A DNA stretch of 64,000 nt from an uncultured Bacteroides sp. (GTDB taxonomy: Bacteria > Bacteroidota > Bacteroidia > Bacteroidales > Bacteroidaceae), in the NCBI GenBank assembly GCA_949300425.1, contig CASGED010000035.1:62001-126000 (forward strand), given 5' to 3'. Positions 31,922 through 41,640 of the stretch are shown here, piece by piece. Each line of letters starts with the position of its first letter. The first letter of the stretch is position 1. A model generated the notes under the pieces. It ran no database searches. It was not told the origin of the DNA and saw only the letters and a list, made by a program, of their open reading frames with translations. The position numbers were made by a program, and so were the translations under genes.

Positions 31922-33499
31922 ATGGTAAACGAATATCAGCTCAGAGTAACGCCGGAAACAGCGGCAGACGAGGGACGGATAAAAGCCTGCATCGCCGAAG
32001 AGAAAGGCGTCCGTCCCGATGTCATCCGCATCATGAAACGGAGCATTGACGCCCGCCAGCGCTCCATATACGTCAACCTCACCGTAAGAGCTTACGTAGG
32101 CGAGCAGCCTGCGGAAGAAACATTCGCGCCCATACACTATCCGTCCGTGGAAGGAAAGCCGCAGGTGGTGATAGTGGGAGCCGGACCCGGAGGATTGTTC
32201 GCCGCATTGAAACTGATAGAATTAGGCTTGCGCCCGATAGTGGTAGAACGGGGCAAGGATGTGCGCAGCCGCAAGCGCGACCTGGCGCAGATACCTCGCA
32301 CGCAGACAGTGGACCCGGAGTCGAACTACAGTTTCGGCGAAGGTGGAGCCGGCGCTTACTCGGACGGGAAGCTCTACACGCGCAGCAAGAAGCGGGGCGA
32401 CGTGGAGAAGATTCTGCGGGTGTTTTGCCAGCACGGAGCCTCGACGGACATCCTGATTGACGCGCATCCGCACATCGGCACGGACAAGTTGCCCCGGGTC
32501 ATTGAGGCCATGCGCAATACCATCCTGCACTGTGGCGGCGAGGTTCATTTCCAGACACGCATGGAGGAGCTGGTTATCGACAAGAATCAGGCGAGAGGCA
32601 TCCGCACGAATACAGGCCGGGAATTTGAAGGACCGGTAATACTGGCAACCGGGCACTCGGCACGCGACGTGTACCGGTGGCTGGACGCTAACGGAGTGGA
32701 AACAGAAGCGAAAGGCATAGCCGTAGGCGTGCGACTGGAGCATCCGGCGGAATTGATAGACCGCATACAGTATCACAACTCCCAAGGAAGGGGACGTTGG
32801 CTTCCGGCGGCTGAATACAGTTTTGTGACCCAAGTGGACGGGCGGGGCGTGTACAGTTTCTGCATGTGTCCCGGCGGATTCGTGGTGCCTGCCGCCAGCG
32901 GACCGCAGCAGGTCGTAGTGAACGGCATGAGCCCGAGCAACCGTGGCTCGCGCTGGAGCAACAGCGGCATGGTGGTGGAAATCCGTCCGGAAGATTTGCG
33001 AGACAAGGCCCTGGGCATAAACAACGGGGCGCCGTGCGGGGCGTTGGAAATGATGTGTTTTCAGGAAGAATTGGAGCGCGTGTGCTGGCTGCAGGCCGGA
33101 CGCTCGCAAATCGCTCCCGCCCAACGCATGGCCGATTTCGTGAATCACCGATTGAGCGCGGACCTGCCGCCTTCGTCGTATGCGCCGGGACTGATAGCTT
33201 CCCCGCTGCACTTCTGGCTTCCGCCGTTCATCGGCAAGCGTTTAGAGCAGGGCTTCCGCCAATTCGGGCGCAGTGCCCGCGGTTTCTTAACCAACGAAGC
33301 GGTACTGATAGGGGTCGAGACACGCACGTCGGCTCCGGTACGCATCGTGCGGGACAAAGAAACGCTGCAACACATCCGCATCAAAGGTCTCTTCCCTTGC
33401 GGCGAAGGAGCAGGTTATGCCGGCGGTATCGTATCCGCGGCCATCGACGGAGAGCGGTGTGCGGAGAAGGCGGCAGCCATTGCAAATAGCAAATTATAA
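31922..33499 (+). CDS. NAD(P)/FAD-dependent oxidoreductase (COG2509-like)
   Basis: A 525-aa product. An N-terminal domain of about 75 residues (RVTPETAADEGRIKACIAEE) precedes the Rossmann fold VVIVGAGPGGLFAALKLIEL. The segment SNYSFGEGGAGAYSDGKLYT is characteristic of this uncharacterised FAD dehydrogenase family. The C-terminal GLFPCGEGAGYAGGIVSAAI closes the FAD site. It starts 13 bp after the peptidase stop and ends 8 bp before the MATE gene, suggesting one operon. Substrate unknown. Confidence 0.88.
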   Translation: MVNEYQLRVTPETAADEGRIKACIAEEKGVRPDVIRIMKRSIDARQRSIYVNLTVRAYVGEQPAEETFAPIHYPSVEGKPQVVIVGAGPGGLFAALKLIELGLRPIVVERGKDVRSRKRDLAQIPRTQTVDPESNYSFGEGGAGAYSDGKLYTRSKKRGDVEKILRVFCQHGASTDILIDAHPHIGTDKLPRVIEAMRNTILHCGGEVHFQTRMEELVIDKNQARGIRTNTGREFEGPVILATGHSARDVYRWLDANGVETEAKGIAVGVRLEHPAELIDRIQYHNSQGRGRWLPAAEYSFVTQVDGRGVYSFCMCPGGFVVPAASGPQQVVVNGMSPSNRGSRWSNSGMVVEIRPEDLRDKALGINNGAPCGALEMMCFQEELERVCWLQAGRSQIAPAQRMADFVNHRLSADLPPSSYAPGLIASPLHFWLPPFIGKRLEQGFRQFGRSARGFLTNEAVLIGVETRTSAPVRIVRDKETLQHIRIKGLFPCGEGAGYAGGIVSAAIDGERCAEKAAAIANSKL

Positions 33500-33507
33500 A
33501 TGAACGG

Positions 33508-34836
33508 ATGAATCACTACGGAGCATTAATACGCTTGGGACTGCCCATCATCGTGGGACAGGTGGGAATGATTGTGCTGGGCTTTGCCGACACGCTCATG
33601 ATAGGCCATCACAGCACGGAGGAACTGGGAGCGGCCTCGGTCGTCAACAATCTTTTCAACCTTTGCATCATCTTCAGCACGGGCTTCAGCTACGGACTGA
33701 CTCCCGTCGTAGGCTCCTTGTGCGGCCAAGGCCGGAAAGGAGAAGCTGGTCAGGCGTTGGTGTGCAGCCTGGCGGCCAACGGACTGGTGGCGCTGATACT
33801 GATGGCCGTCATGGGGACGCTGTATCTCAACATCGGCAACTTGGGACAGCCCGCGGAACTGATTCCGCTCGTCAAGCCCTATTATCTTACCTTATTGTTC
33901 TCCCTGCCGTTCGTCCTGTGGTTCAACGGCTTCAAGCAGTTTACCGACGGCATCGGTGACACGCGCACGGCCATGTGGGTGTTGTTGGGAGGAAACGCGA
34001 TGAACATTGCGGGCAACTACGTGTTAATCTATGGCAAGCTGGGCTTTCCGGAGCTGGGACTGCTGGGAGCGGGGCTAAGTACATTGAACGCGCGCATGGC
34101 CATGGTGGCGGCGATGGCAATCATCGTATATCGTGGAAAAAGGTTCGTTCCTTACAAAACGGGAATAAGGCAATTGGGATGGTCCGGCAAGGTCTTCCGC
34201 CGGCTCAACGCCTTGGGATGGCCCGTAGGGTTGCAGATGGGAATGGAAACCGCCGCCTTCAGTCTCAGCACGCTCATGGTGGGATGGCTGGGGACGATGG
34301 AGCTGGCGGCCCACCAAATTATGCTGACCCTCTCGCAGCTCACCTTCATGGTATTCTACGGCATGGGAGCCGCCGTGGCCGTCAGGGTAAGCCATTACAC
34401 GGGACAAGGAGACTACGTGGGCGTTAGACAGACCACCTACGCCGGCTTCAGGCTGATACTAGGCCTGGGATGCATCCTTACAGCCGCCGTATTTGTATTG
34501 AAAGGACAGGTCGGCGGCTGGTTTACCGACAGCGCGGAAGTGGCCGCGGCCGTGGAAGCCCTGTTCTTGCCGTTCCTCATCTACCAGTTGGGAGACGGCA
34601 CGCAGATTTGCTTCGCCAACGCCCTGCGCGGCATGGCGGACGTCAAGCCCATGATGGGCATCGCCTTCATCTCCTATTTCCTCATCGCCTTGCCTGTGGG
34701 CTACGTCGGTGGGTTCGTATTGAATTGGGGATTGCCCGGCGTATGGACGGCCTTTCCTTTCGGCCTGAGTACGGCTGGGTTATTGTTGTGGATACGGTTT
34801 CGGAAAATTACCAAAGGCTCGCATATCTCATATTGA
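33508..34836 (+). CDS. MATE family efflux transporter (NorM-like)
   Basis: A 442-aa, 12-transmembrane protein. It begins MNHYGALIRLGLPIIVGQVG and has the MATE hallmark GFADTLMIGHHSTEELGAAS and, after the internal repeat, MGMETAAFSLSTLMVGWLGT with LAAHQI. It exports cationic drugs or metabolites by Na+ or H+ antiport. It is the last gene of the peptidase-oxidoreductase-MATE run. Confidence 0.92.
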   Translation: MNHYGALIRLGLPIIVGQVGMIVLGFADTLMIGHHSTEELGAASVVNNLFNLCIIFSTGFSYGLTPVVGSLCGQGRKGEAGQALVCSLAANGLVALILMAVMGTLYLNIGNLGQPAELIPLVKPYYLTLLFSLPFVLWFNGFKQFTDGIGDTRTAMWVLLGGNAMNIAGNYVLIYGKLGFPELGLLGAGLSTLNARMAMVAAMAIIVYRGKRFVPYKTGIRQLGWSGKVFRRLNALGWPVGLQMGMETAAFSLSTLMVGWLGTMELAAHQIMLTLSQLTFMVFYGMGAAVAVRVSHYTGQGDYVGVRQTTYAGFRLILGLGCILTAAVFVLKGQVGGWFTDSAEVAAAVEALFLPFLIYQLGDGTQICFANALRGMADVKPMMGIAFISYFLIALPVGYVGGFVLNWGLPGVWTAFPFGLSTAGLLLWIRFRKITKGSHISY

Positions 34837-34848
34837 AAGTTTGGTCAA

Positions 34849-34930
34849 TCAGATTAAAATGCCTACTTTTGCAGTGTTAGGCCCTGTTGTCCCTGCCGAA
34901 AGACAAACTTCAGGGTTTCTGCTTTTATAG
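34849..34930 (+). ncRNA. Candidate small RNA with strong promoter
   Basis: TTTG, 20 bp, TACTTTTG (ending about 34872) is a near-ideal promoter, but no gene follows in this sense. The predicted transcript starts around GTTAGGCCCTG and has a CCCTG/CAGGG hairpin (about 34894-34917) followed by a T-rich stretch (TTTCTGCTTTTATAG). It may be a short sRNA of 50-60 nt; sequence-only evidence. Confidence 0.35.
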
Positions 34931-35353
34931 AGGCTTTTATCTTTTGTCTGTCAATTCATAAAAGTAATGCTTTTATTTCGCATTGCCAATGTTTTTCCAT
35001 TCCATTATTCCTTTTCCAGTCTGTCAAAGAACGCCGTTGTTCTGTAAAGAACGCTATATCGTTTCAGGCGGCAGCGCGGACTGCCTGTATATTTTCCTAT
35101 GTGCTGACTAACCGGGGAAAGAAAACCGCCTGCCTCCGGTTTCACCGCATCCTTAGAAAGGCCGCAGTACTTCCCTAAGAAATACTGTAGTACTCCTATG
35201 GAAATACTGCAATCCTCCCATGGAAGGACTGGCGGCAACCGGCGTCCGGCCAACTCCGAAAATAACATTTAAAGAGAAGTTCCTTCCCCTTTAAGGAAAC
35301 GGTGCGGCACATTAAAGGGGAAGAGGAGGGAGATTAAATGAGAAAAATGCCTT
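34931..35353. other. Intergenic region with degenerate repeats, no gene recognised
   Basis: It contains three degenerate tandem units around 35165-35235 (CTTCCCTAAGAAATACTG, CTCCTATGGAAATACTG, CTCCCATGGAAGGACTGG), similar to the CCTTCCATGGAGAGTT units at 13711. An AAAGGGGAAG-rich stretch ends in GGGAGATTAAATGAG near 35340. An 87-codon minus ORF here has no family features and covers the repeats, so it is not called. Confidence 0.5.
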
Positions 35354-36472
35354 TCACGCTTCGCCTTGTCCGGCAAATTCCATTAGGTAAGCCTTCACAA
35401 AGCCGTCTATCTTGCCGTCCATCACTCCGTTCACGTCGCTGGTCTGATAATTGGTACGATGGTCTTTCACCCGACGGTCGTCGAAGACATAGCTGCGGAT
35501 TTGCGAGCCCCACTCAATCTTCTTCTTGCCGGCCTCAATTTTGGCCTGTTCCGCCATGCGGTGCTTCATTTCTTTATCATAGAGCATGGAGCGGAGGAGG
35601 CGGAGAGCATTCTCGCGGTTCTTAGGCTGGTCGCGCGTCTCGGTATTCTCGATGAGGATTTCCTCTTCCTCGCCCGTATAAGGGTCTTTGTATTGATAAC
35701 GCAGACGAACGCCGGACTCTACTTTGTTTACGTTTTGACCACCCGCACCGCCACTTCGGAAGGTATCCCACGAGATGCGTGCCGGCTCGATGTTCACCTC
35801 GATAGTGTCGTCCACCAAAGGCGTGACAAATACGGACGCGAAAGAAGTCATGCGCTTGCCCTGGGCGTTATAGGGCGACACGCGCACCAGACGATGTACG
35901 CCGTTCTCGCCTTTCAGATAGCCGTAAGCATAGTCTCCGCTAATCTCAATCGTGCAGGTCTTGATGCCTGCCTCATCGCCTTCCTGCAAGTTGGCAATGA
36001 CGGCCTTGTAGCCGTGGGTTTCGGCGTAGCGCAGGTACATGCGCATCAGCATGCTGGCCCAATCCTGACTCTCGGTGCCGCCCGCGCCGGAGTTTATCTT
36101 CAGCACGCAATCCATTTGGTCGGCTTCGTCGCGAAGCATGTTTTTCAGTTCCAGCGCTTCAACGGCCTCCGAAGCCTTCTTGTAGGCCTCATCCACTTCT
36201 TCCTCGGTCACCAACTCATCCTTGTGGAAATCGAACGCCAACTGCAGTTCGTCGGACAAGGTCTTGACTTCATTGTAACCGGCAATCCATTGTTGCAGGC
36301 TCTTTACTTTCTTCATCTGCGCTTCGGCCGCTTTCTGGTCATCCCAAAAGCCAGGCGCCTGAGTGCGGAGCTGCTCTTCTTCCACTTGAATTTTCTTCCC
36401 GTCTATGTCCAGATAGCGATGCAACGCCTCGGTACGATCTTTAATATCTTTCAGTTGTTCAGCAGTAATCAT
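35354..36472 (-). CDS. prfB: Peptide chain release factor 2
   Basis: A 372-aa product with the peptidyl-tRNA hydrolysis motif GGQ (244-246, in SGGAGGQNVNK). The stop-codon recognition position reads SPY (199-201) rather than the canonical SPF. It terminates translation at UGA and UAA. The reading frame is continuous through the region (ALHRYLDIDG, residues 16-25) where many bacteria carry the in-frame UGA and programmed frameshift. The promoter is TACCTTTG on the minus strand at 36504-36497. Confidence 0.93.
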   Translation of the reverse strand: MITAEQLKDIKDRTEALHRYLDIDGKKIQVEEEQLRTQAPGFWDDQKAAEAQMKKVKSLQQWIAGYNEVKTLSDELQLAFDFHKDELVTEEEVDEAYKKASEAVEALELKNMLRDEADQMDCVLKINSGAGGTESQDWASMLMRMYLRYAETHGYKAVIANLQEGDEAGIKTCTIEISGDYAYGYLKGENGVHRLVRVSPYNAQGKRMTSFASVFVTPLVDDTIEVNIEPARISWDTFRSGGAGGQNVNKVESGVRLRYQYKDPYTGEEEEILIENTETRDQPKNRENALRLLRSMLYDKEMKHRMAEQAKIEAGKKKIEWGSQIRSYVFDDRRVKDHRTNYQTSDVNGVMDGKIDGFVKAYLMEFAGQGEA

Positions 36473-36496
36473 AACAAATTATTTTCGTTCAGGGTG

Positions 36497-36534
36497 CAAA
36501 GGTATGAAAAAAACAGATATATTTGCAGGCAAAA
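36497..36534. promoter_or_regulatory. Overlapping divergent promoters of prfB and the M16 peptidase
   Basis: The minus-strand -7 TACCTTTG (36504-36497) serves prfB. The plus-strand -7 TATATTTG (about 36521-36528) serves the M16 gene. The latter lies inside the longer ORF form of the M16 gene, so the upstream ATG at 36504 cannot be the start. Confidence 0.6.
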
Positions 36535-36554
36535 CAACACTAATAAGTCTATTT

Positions 36555-39485
36555 ATGAACGTATTACTCAAAAAAATCGGCTTATCGCTGCTGACATTGG
36601 CAGCATTGAGCCTGAGTAGCTGTACGCAAGCACCGCAGTATGACTACGAGACAGTTCCTAACGACCCGCTACAGGCGCGCATCTACACACTGGACAACGG
36701 GCTGAAAGTGTACATGACCGTCAACAAAGACGAACCGCGCATCCAGACATACATCGCCGTACGCGTGGGCGGCAAGAACGACCCAGCTGAAACTACCGGA
36801 CTGGCACACTACTTCGAACACCTGATGTTCAAAGGCACCACTCACTTCGGTACTCAGAATTATGAAGCCGAGAAACCTTTGCTCGACCAAATAGAACAAC
36901 AATTCGAAGTGTACCGCAAGACGACGGATGAAGCCGAGCGCAAGGCCATCTACCATGTTATCGACAGTCTTTCTTATGAAGCGTCTAAGTATGCCATACC
37001 TAACGAATATGACAAACTGATGGCCGCCATCGGCGCCAACGGCACTAACGCCTACACCAGCTACGACGTAACTTGCTATACGGAAGACATCCCCAGCAAC
37101 GAAGTGGAAAACTGGGCAAAGATACAGGCCGAACGTTTCAAGAACTGCGTCATCCGCGGCTTCCATACCGAACTGGAGACGGTGTACGAAGAGAAGAACA
37201 TGTCACTGACACAAGACTCCCGCAAAGTGATAGAAAACATGTTCTCCGCTCTCTTCCCCCATCATCCTTACGGCACGCAGACCGTATTGGGTACACAGGA
37301 GCACTTGAAGAATCCATCCATCACCAACATCAAGAACTATTATAAAGAATGGTACGTGCCCAACAACATGGCCATCTGCCTCAGCGGCGACTTTGACCCC
37401 GACCAAATGATTGCCACTATCGACAAGTATTTTGGTGACATGCAACCTAATCCTAACCTGCCAAAGCTGAATCTGGCGAAAGAAGAACCCATCTCAGCCC
37501 CCATCGTACGCGAAGTGTTAGGTCCCGAAGCTGAAAACATCACCTTGGCATGGCGCTTCCCGGGAGCGGCCAGCAAGGATTTTGAGACGCTGAACATCGT
37601 ATCGCAAATTCTGTATAACGGACAGGCCGGACTGATTGACCTGGATTTGACCCAACAGCAAAAGACGCTGTCGGCTTATAGTTTCGCTTATCCGCTGGCC
37701 GACTACAGCATCCTGCTGATGCAGGCACGCCCGAAGGCCGGACAGACTTTGGACGAGGTAAAAGACCTGTTATTGGCCGAAGTAAAGAAACTGCGCAACG
37801 GGGACTTTGACGAGAAGATGATGGAAGCCAACATCAACAACTTCAAACTCTATCAGCTTTATCAGACAGGCAGCAACGCCGGACGCGCCGACTGGTTTGT
37901 GCAATCGTTCGTCAACGGCAGCAACTGGACCGATGAAGTGACCGCGCTCGACCGTATGTCCCAACTGACCAAAGAGGACATCGTGGCCTTTGCCAACCAA
38001 TACTTGAAGGACGACAACTATGCCGTCATCTACAAACGCCAGGGTAAAGACCCCAACGAAAAGAAAATAGACAAGCCGCAGATTACGCCCATCGCCATGA
38101 ACCGCGACACGGCCAGCGCATTCCTGAAAAACTTGCAAGCCAGAGCGGCGGCTGCAACGCCTATTGAGCCGGTCTTCCTTGATTACAACAAAGACCTTTC
38201 CCGACTCACCACAAGTAAAGGCGTACCTGTACTCTACAAGCAGAACACTGACAATGACCTCTTCGAACTGGTTTATCTCTTCGACATGGGCAACAACCAA
38301 GACAAAGCGCTCGGACTTGCCGCCCAATACCTGGAATACCTGGGCACCAGCGACATGACCCCCGAACAGGTGAAGAGCGAATTCTACCGCATGGCATGCA
38401 GTTTCTACGTATCGCCGGGAAACCGCCGCACGTATGTCACACTGAGCGGCCTCAACGAGTATATGCCTCAAGCCATGGCTCTCTTTGAAAAACTGCTGTC
38501 CGACGCGCAAGTGAACAAGGAGGCTTATGGCAATTTGGTCGCCGACCAACTGAAGAAGCGCACGGACGCCAAGCTGAACCAGATGCAGAACTTCTCGCGG
38601 CTGATGAACTACGTATATTATGGCCCGAAGAACCCCGCCAATACTTTGCTGAGCGAAGCCGAACTGAAAAGTAAGAATCCGCAGGAATTGGTAGACCGCA
38701 TCCACGGGCTGAACAGCTACAAGCACCGCATCCTGTACTACGGTCCCAGCACCGGCAATGAACTGCTGGCTGTATTGGACAAGGAGCACAAGACTCCCGC
38801 TACGCTGAAAGACGTGCCGACGGAAGGAAACATCGAGATGCAGCCCTCGAAAGAGACGCGCGTATTCCTGGCTCCTTATGATGCCAAGAACATCTACCTG
38901 TCGCAATACTCTAATCGGGGCGAGAAGTACGAAACTGCGCTTGAATCTTCGCGACAACTTTACAACGAGTACTTTGGCGGAGGAATGAACTCCATCGTAT
39001 TCCAGGAAATGCGTGAAAGCCGCGGATTGGCTTATTCGGCATGGGCAGGATATAACAGCCCGAACTACAAGGACGAAGATTATTATTTCCTCTCGCAAAT
39101 AGCTACGCAGAGCGACAAGATGATTGACGCCATCAATACATTCAACGAAATCATCAACAACATGCCACAATCTGAAGCCGCTTTCAAGCTGGCCAAGGAA
39201 GGTATGATAGCCCGCCTGCGTACCGACCGCGTCATAAAATCGGGTGTATTATGGAATTACATCAATGCACAAGATATGGGTGAGACGGAGGACAGCCGCA
39301 TCCGCTTGTACAACGACATCCAGCACATGACGCTGAACGACGTGATTGACTTCCAGCAAAAATGGGTGAAAGGCCGTACTTATTATTATGGTATCTTGGG
39401 TAACAAGAAAGACCTCGACATGGAAGCTTTGAAGAAGATTGGTCCTGTGACGGAACTGACTACGGAAGACATCTTCGGATATTAA
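36555..39485 (+). CDS. M16 family zinc metallopeptidase, lipoprotein
   Basis: A 976-aa product. The signal peptide ends in the lipobox LSSC (Cys23). The inverted zinc motif HYFEH (H85, E88, H89) lies in the N-terminal M16 half, with the downstream ligand region in ELETVYEEKNM. The second half is the inactive M16-C partner, so the protein folds as a pitrilysin-type clam shell, probably anchored in the periplasm or outer membrane and degrading peptides. A bidirectional terminator follows. Confidence 0.9.
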   Translation: MNVLLKKIGLSLLTLAALSLSSCTQAPQYDYETVPNDPLQARIYTLDNGLKVYMTVNKDEPRIQTYIAVRVGGKNDPAETTGLAHYFEHLMFKGTTHFGTQNYEAEKPLLDQIEQQFEVYRKTTDEAERKAIYHVIDSLSYEASKYAIPNEYDKLMAAIGANGTNAYTSYDVTCYTEDIPSNEVENWAKIQAERFKNCVIRGFHTELETVYEEKNMSLTQDSRKVIENMFSALFPHHPYGTQTVLGTQEHLKNPSITNIKNYYKEWYVPNNMAICLSGDFDPDQMIATIDKYFGDMQPNPNLPKLNLAKEEPISAPIVREVLGPEAENITLAWRFPGAASKDFETLNIVSQILYNGQAGLIDLDLTQQQKTLSAYSFAYPLADYSILLMQARPKAGQTLDEVKDLLLAEVKKLRNGDFDEKMMEANINNFKLYQLYQTGSNAGRADWFVQSFVNGSNWTDEVTALDRMSQLTKEDIVAFANQYLKDDNYAVIYKRQGKDPNEKKIDKPQITPIAMNRDTASAFLKNLQARAAAATPIEPVFLDYNKDLSRLTTSKGVPVLYKQNTDNDLFELVYLFDMGNNQDKALGLAAQYLEYLGTSDMTPEQVKSEFYRMACSFYVSPGNRRTYVTLSGLNEYMPQAMALFEKLLSDAQVNKEAYGNLVADQLKKRTDAKLNQMQNFSRLMNYVYYGPKNPANTLLSEAELKSKNPQELVDRIHGLNSYKHRILYYGPSTGNELLAVLDKEHKTPATLKDVPTEGNIEMQPSKETRVFLAPYDAKNIYLSQYSNRGEKYETALESSRQLYNEYFGGGMNSIVFQEMRESRGLAYSAWAGYNSPNYKDEDYYFLSQIATQSDKMIDAINTFNEIINNMPQSEAAFKLAKEGMIARLRTDRVIKSGVLWNYINAQDMGETEDSRIRLYNDIQHMTLNDVIDFQQKWVKGRTYYYGILGNKKDLDMEALKKIGPVTELTTEDIFGY

Positions 39486-39511
39486 TCCGGACAATCAATC
39501 GATAACCCATG

Positions 39512-39552
39512 AAAACTCCTGCCGATTCCTCAATGAACGACAGGAGTTTTTT
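39512..39552. terminator. Bidirectional terminator between M16 gene and ettA
   Basis: AAAACTCCTG pairs with CAGGAGTTTT with a T-run on either strand. It serves two convergent genes. Confidence 0.85.
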
Positions 39553-39575
39553 ATACTGTTTAAATCGAGAGAATA

Positions 39576-41267
39576 TTACATGAGTTTGCGATAACGTACA
39601 CGTTTCGGCTCTTCACGTCCCAAACGCTTCAACTTGTTTTCCTCATATTCCGTGTACGAGCCTTCAAAGAAGAATACATTGGAATCGCCCTCAAAAGCCA
39701 AGATATGCGTACAGATACGGTCGAGGAACCAACGGTCGTGACTAATAACCACGGCACATCCGGCAAAATCTTCCAAACCTTCCTCAAGAGCACGCAAGGT
39801 ATTCACGTCAATATCATTGGTAGGTTCGTCCAGCAACAACACATTGCCTTCTTCCTTCAACGCCATCGCCAAATGCAGACGATTACGTTCACCACCGGAA
39901 AGCACACCACAAAGTTTCTCTTGGTCGGCGCCTGAGAAATTAAATCGGCTAAGATAAGCACGGGCGTTGATGTCGCGCCCGCCCATACGAATCAACTCAT
40001 TGCCTCCCGAAATCACCTGATAAACACTTTTGTTCGGATCAATGTCTTTATGTTGCTGGTCTACATAAGCCAATTTTACGGTTTCGCCTACTTCAAACTC
40101 CCCGCTATCTGGCTTCTCCAAACCCATGATAAGACGGAACAAGGTTGTTTTTCCCGCACCGTTAGGACCGATGATGCCCACAATGCCGTTAGGCGGAAGC
40201 ATAAAATTAAGGTCATCAAACAACAATTTGTCACCGTAAGCCTTGGCCACATGCTTGCCCTCGATCACTTTATTGCCAAGGCGGGGACCGTTGGGAATGA
40301 AGATTTCCAACTTCTCCTCCTTCTCTTTCACATCCTCGTTCAGCAACTTGTCGTAAGAATTCAGACGGGCTTTCCCTTTGGCCTGACGGGCTTTCGGTGC
40401 CATACGTACCCATTCCAACTCACGTTCCAAAGTCTTGCGACGCTTGCTGGCCACTTTTTCCTCCATCTCCATACGTTTGGTCTTCTGCTCCAACCAGCTG
40501 GAATAATTGCCTTTCCACGGGATGCCTTCGCCACGATCCAATTCCAATATCCAGCCTGCCACGTGGTCGAGGAAATAACGGTCATGCGTCACGGCAATGA
40601 CAGTTCCTTCATATTGCTGCAAATGTTGCTCTAACCAATCTATGGACTCCGCATCAAGATGGTTGGTAGGCTCATCCAATAGCAAGATGTCCGGTTTCTG
40701 CAACAATAACCGGCATAAAGCCACACGACGCCGTTCGCCTCCGGAAAGATGCTCTACTGATTGGTCTTCGGGAGGACAACGCAAGGCATCCATGGCACGT
40801 TCCAAGCGGCTGTCCAAGTTCCATGCATCCGTCGCATCGATAATGTCCTGTAGTTCGGCCTGGCGATTGAAAAGCTTCTCCATCTTGTCGGGATCCTCAT
40901 AATATTCCGGAAGTCCGAACTTTTGGTTGATTTCTTCATACTCTGCCAATGTGTCCACTACAGGTTGCACACCTTCCATTACAATTTCCTTCACCGTCTT
41001 GGTAGGGTCCAAATACGGTTCCTGCGCCAAATAACCAACGGAATATCCGGGTGCAAACACTACTTCGCCTTGATAAGACTTGTCCAATCCGGCAATAATC
41101 TTAAGCAGTGTCGACTTACCCGCTCCGTTCAAACCGATAATACCAATCTTGGCGCCATAAAAGAACGATAGGTAAATGTTCTTCAGCACCTGCTTGTTGT
41201 TCTGCTGGATAGTCTTGTTCAGACCAACCATAGAAAAGATAATCTTTTTGTCGTCTACTGTTGCCAT
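39576..41267 (-). CDS. ettA: Energy-dependent translational throttle protein EttA
   Basis: A 563-aa ABC-F protein: two ABC domains with Walker A GLNGAGKST (45-53) and GPNGAGKTT, signatures LSGGERRRVALCRLL and LSGGERNRLHLAMAL, Walker B LLLDEPTNHLD and LLLDEPTNDID, and the ABC-F linker between them. No membrane segments. EttA binds the ribosomal E site and gates early elongation according to the ATP/ADP ratio. Promoter TATCTTTG on the minus strand at 41292-41285. Confidence 0.93.
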   Translation of the reverse strand: MATVDDKKIIFSMVGLNKTIQQNNKQVLKNIYLSFFYGAKIGIIGLNGAGKSTLLKIIAGLDKSYQGEVVFAPGYSVGYLAQEPYLDPTKTVKEIVMEGVQPVVDTLAEYEEINQKFGLPEYYEDPDKMEKLFNRQAELQDIIDATDAWNLDSRLERAMDALRCPPEDQSVEHLSGGERRRVALCRLLLQKPDILLLDEPTNHLDAESIDWLEQHLQQYEGTVIAVTHDRYFLDHVAGWILELDRGEGIPWKGNYSSWLEQKTKRMEMEEKVASKRRKTLERELEWVRMAPKARQAKGKARLNSYDKLLNEDVKEKEEKLEIFIPNGPRLGNKVIEGKHVAKAYGDKLLFDDLNFMLPPNGIVGIIGPNGAGKTTLFRLIMGLEKPDSGEFEVGETVKLAYVDQQHKDIDPNKSVYQVISGGNELIRMGGRDINARAYLSRFNFSGADQEKLCGVLSGGERNRLHLAMALKEEGNVLLLDEPTNDIDVNTLRALEEGLEDFAGCAVVISHDRWFLDRICTHILAFEGDSNVFFFEGSYTEYEENKLKRLGREEPKRVRYRKLM

Positions 41268-41334
41268 AAATAAAATATTTGGGGCAAAGATAAGAAAAAA
41301 TGCGAGAAAATTTTGTGTCTTTAAAAAAACTCTC

Positions 41335-41342
41335 TATCTTTG
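41335..41342 (+). promoter_or_regulatory. Promoter of tRNA-Lys
   Basis: The -7 TATCTTTG (41335-41342) has a TTTTGTG -33 region about 20 bp upstream. It lies 33 bp before the mature tRNA. Confidence 0.75.
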
Positions 41343-41374
41343 CACCCGCAATCAGAAATGATGCACACAGGTTT

Positions 41375-41447
41375 GATTCGCTAGCTCAGCAGGTAGAGCA
41401 CAACACTTTTAATGTTGGGGTCTTGGGTTCGAGCCCCAAGCGGATCA
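41375..41447 (+). tRNA. tRNA-Lys (UUU)
   Basis: 73 nt. Acceptor GATTCGC/GCGGATC with one wobble pair; D-loop AGCTCAGCAGGTAGAGC; anticodon loop CTTTTAA in the stem CAACA/TGTTG; T-arm CTTGGGTTCGAGCCCCAAG; discriminator A. CCA is not encoded. Confidence 0.96.
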
Positions 41448-41471
41448 CTTACACAAATGGTAAAACAAAGA

Positions 41472-41506
41472 AAACCGCTGATAATCAATCATTATCGGCG
41501 GTTTTT
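41472..41506 (+). terminator. Terminator after tRNA-Lys
   Basis: ACCGC-GATAAT pairs with ATTATC-GGCGGT, followed by TTTTTC. Confidence 0.85.
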
Positions 41507-41561
41507 CTTTTATCCCCCACCTGCATTTCGGGGCAAAATGGGGCAATAAAAACAGGTGAAA

Positions 41562-41599
41562 TAGGTGGACTTGATTTCCACCAAAACAAAGTCCACCTA
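41562..41599. repeat. 11-bp inverted repeat next to tRNA-Lys
   Basis: TAGGTGGACTT (41562-41572) and AAGTCCACCTA (41589-41599) are perfect inverses separated by 16 bp. It lies between the tRNA-Lys terminator and the IS4 remnant, with nearby GGGGCAAAATGGGGCAA direct repeats, and may mark old integration. Confidence 0.6.
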
Positions 41600-41640
41600 T
41601 TTGTGTCATACTTCTCTGATTTTCTGCGTTTTGGACGTTA

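Noticed and set aside
35005..35268. 87-codon minus-strand ORF
   Set aside because: It covers degenerate tandem repeats and has no recognisable family or start context.
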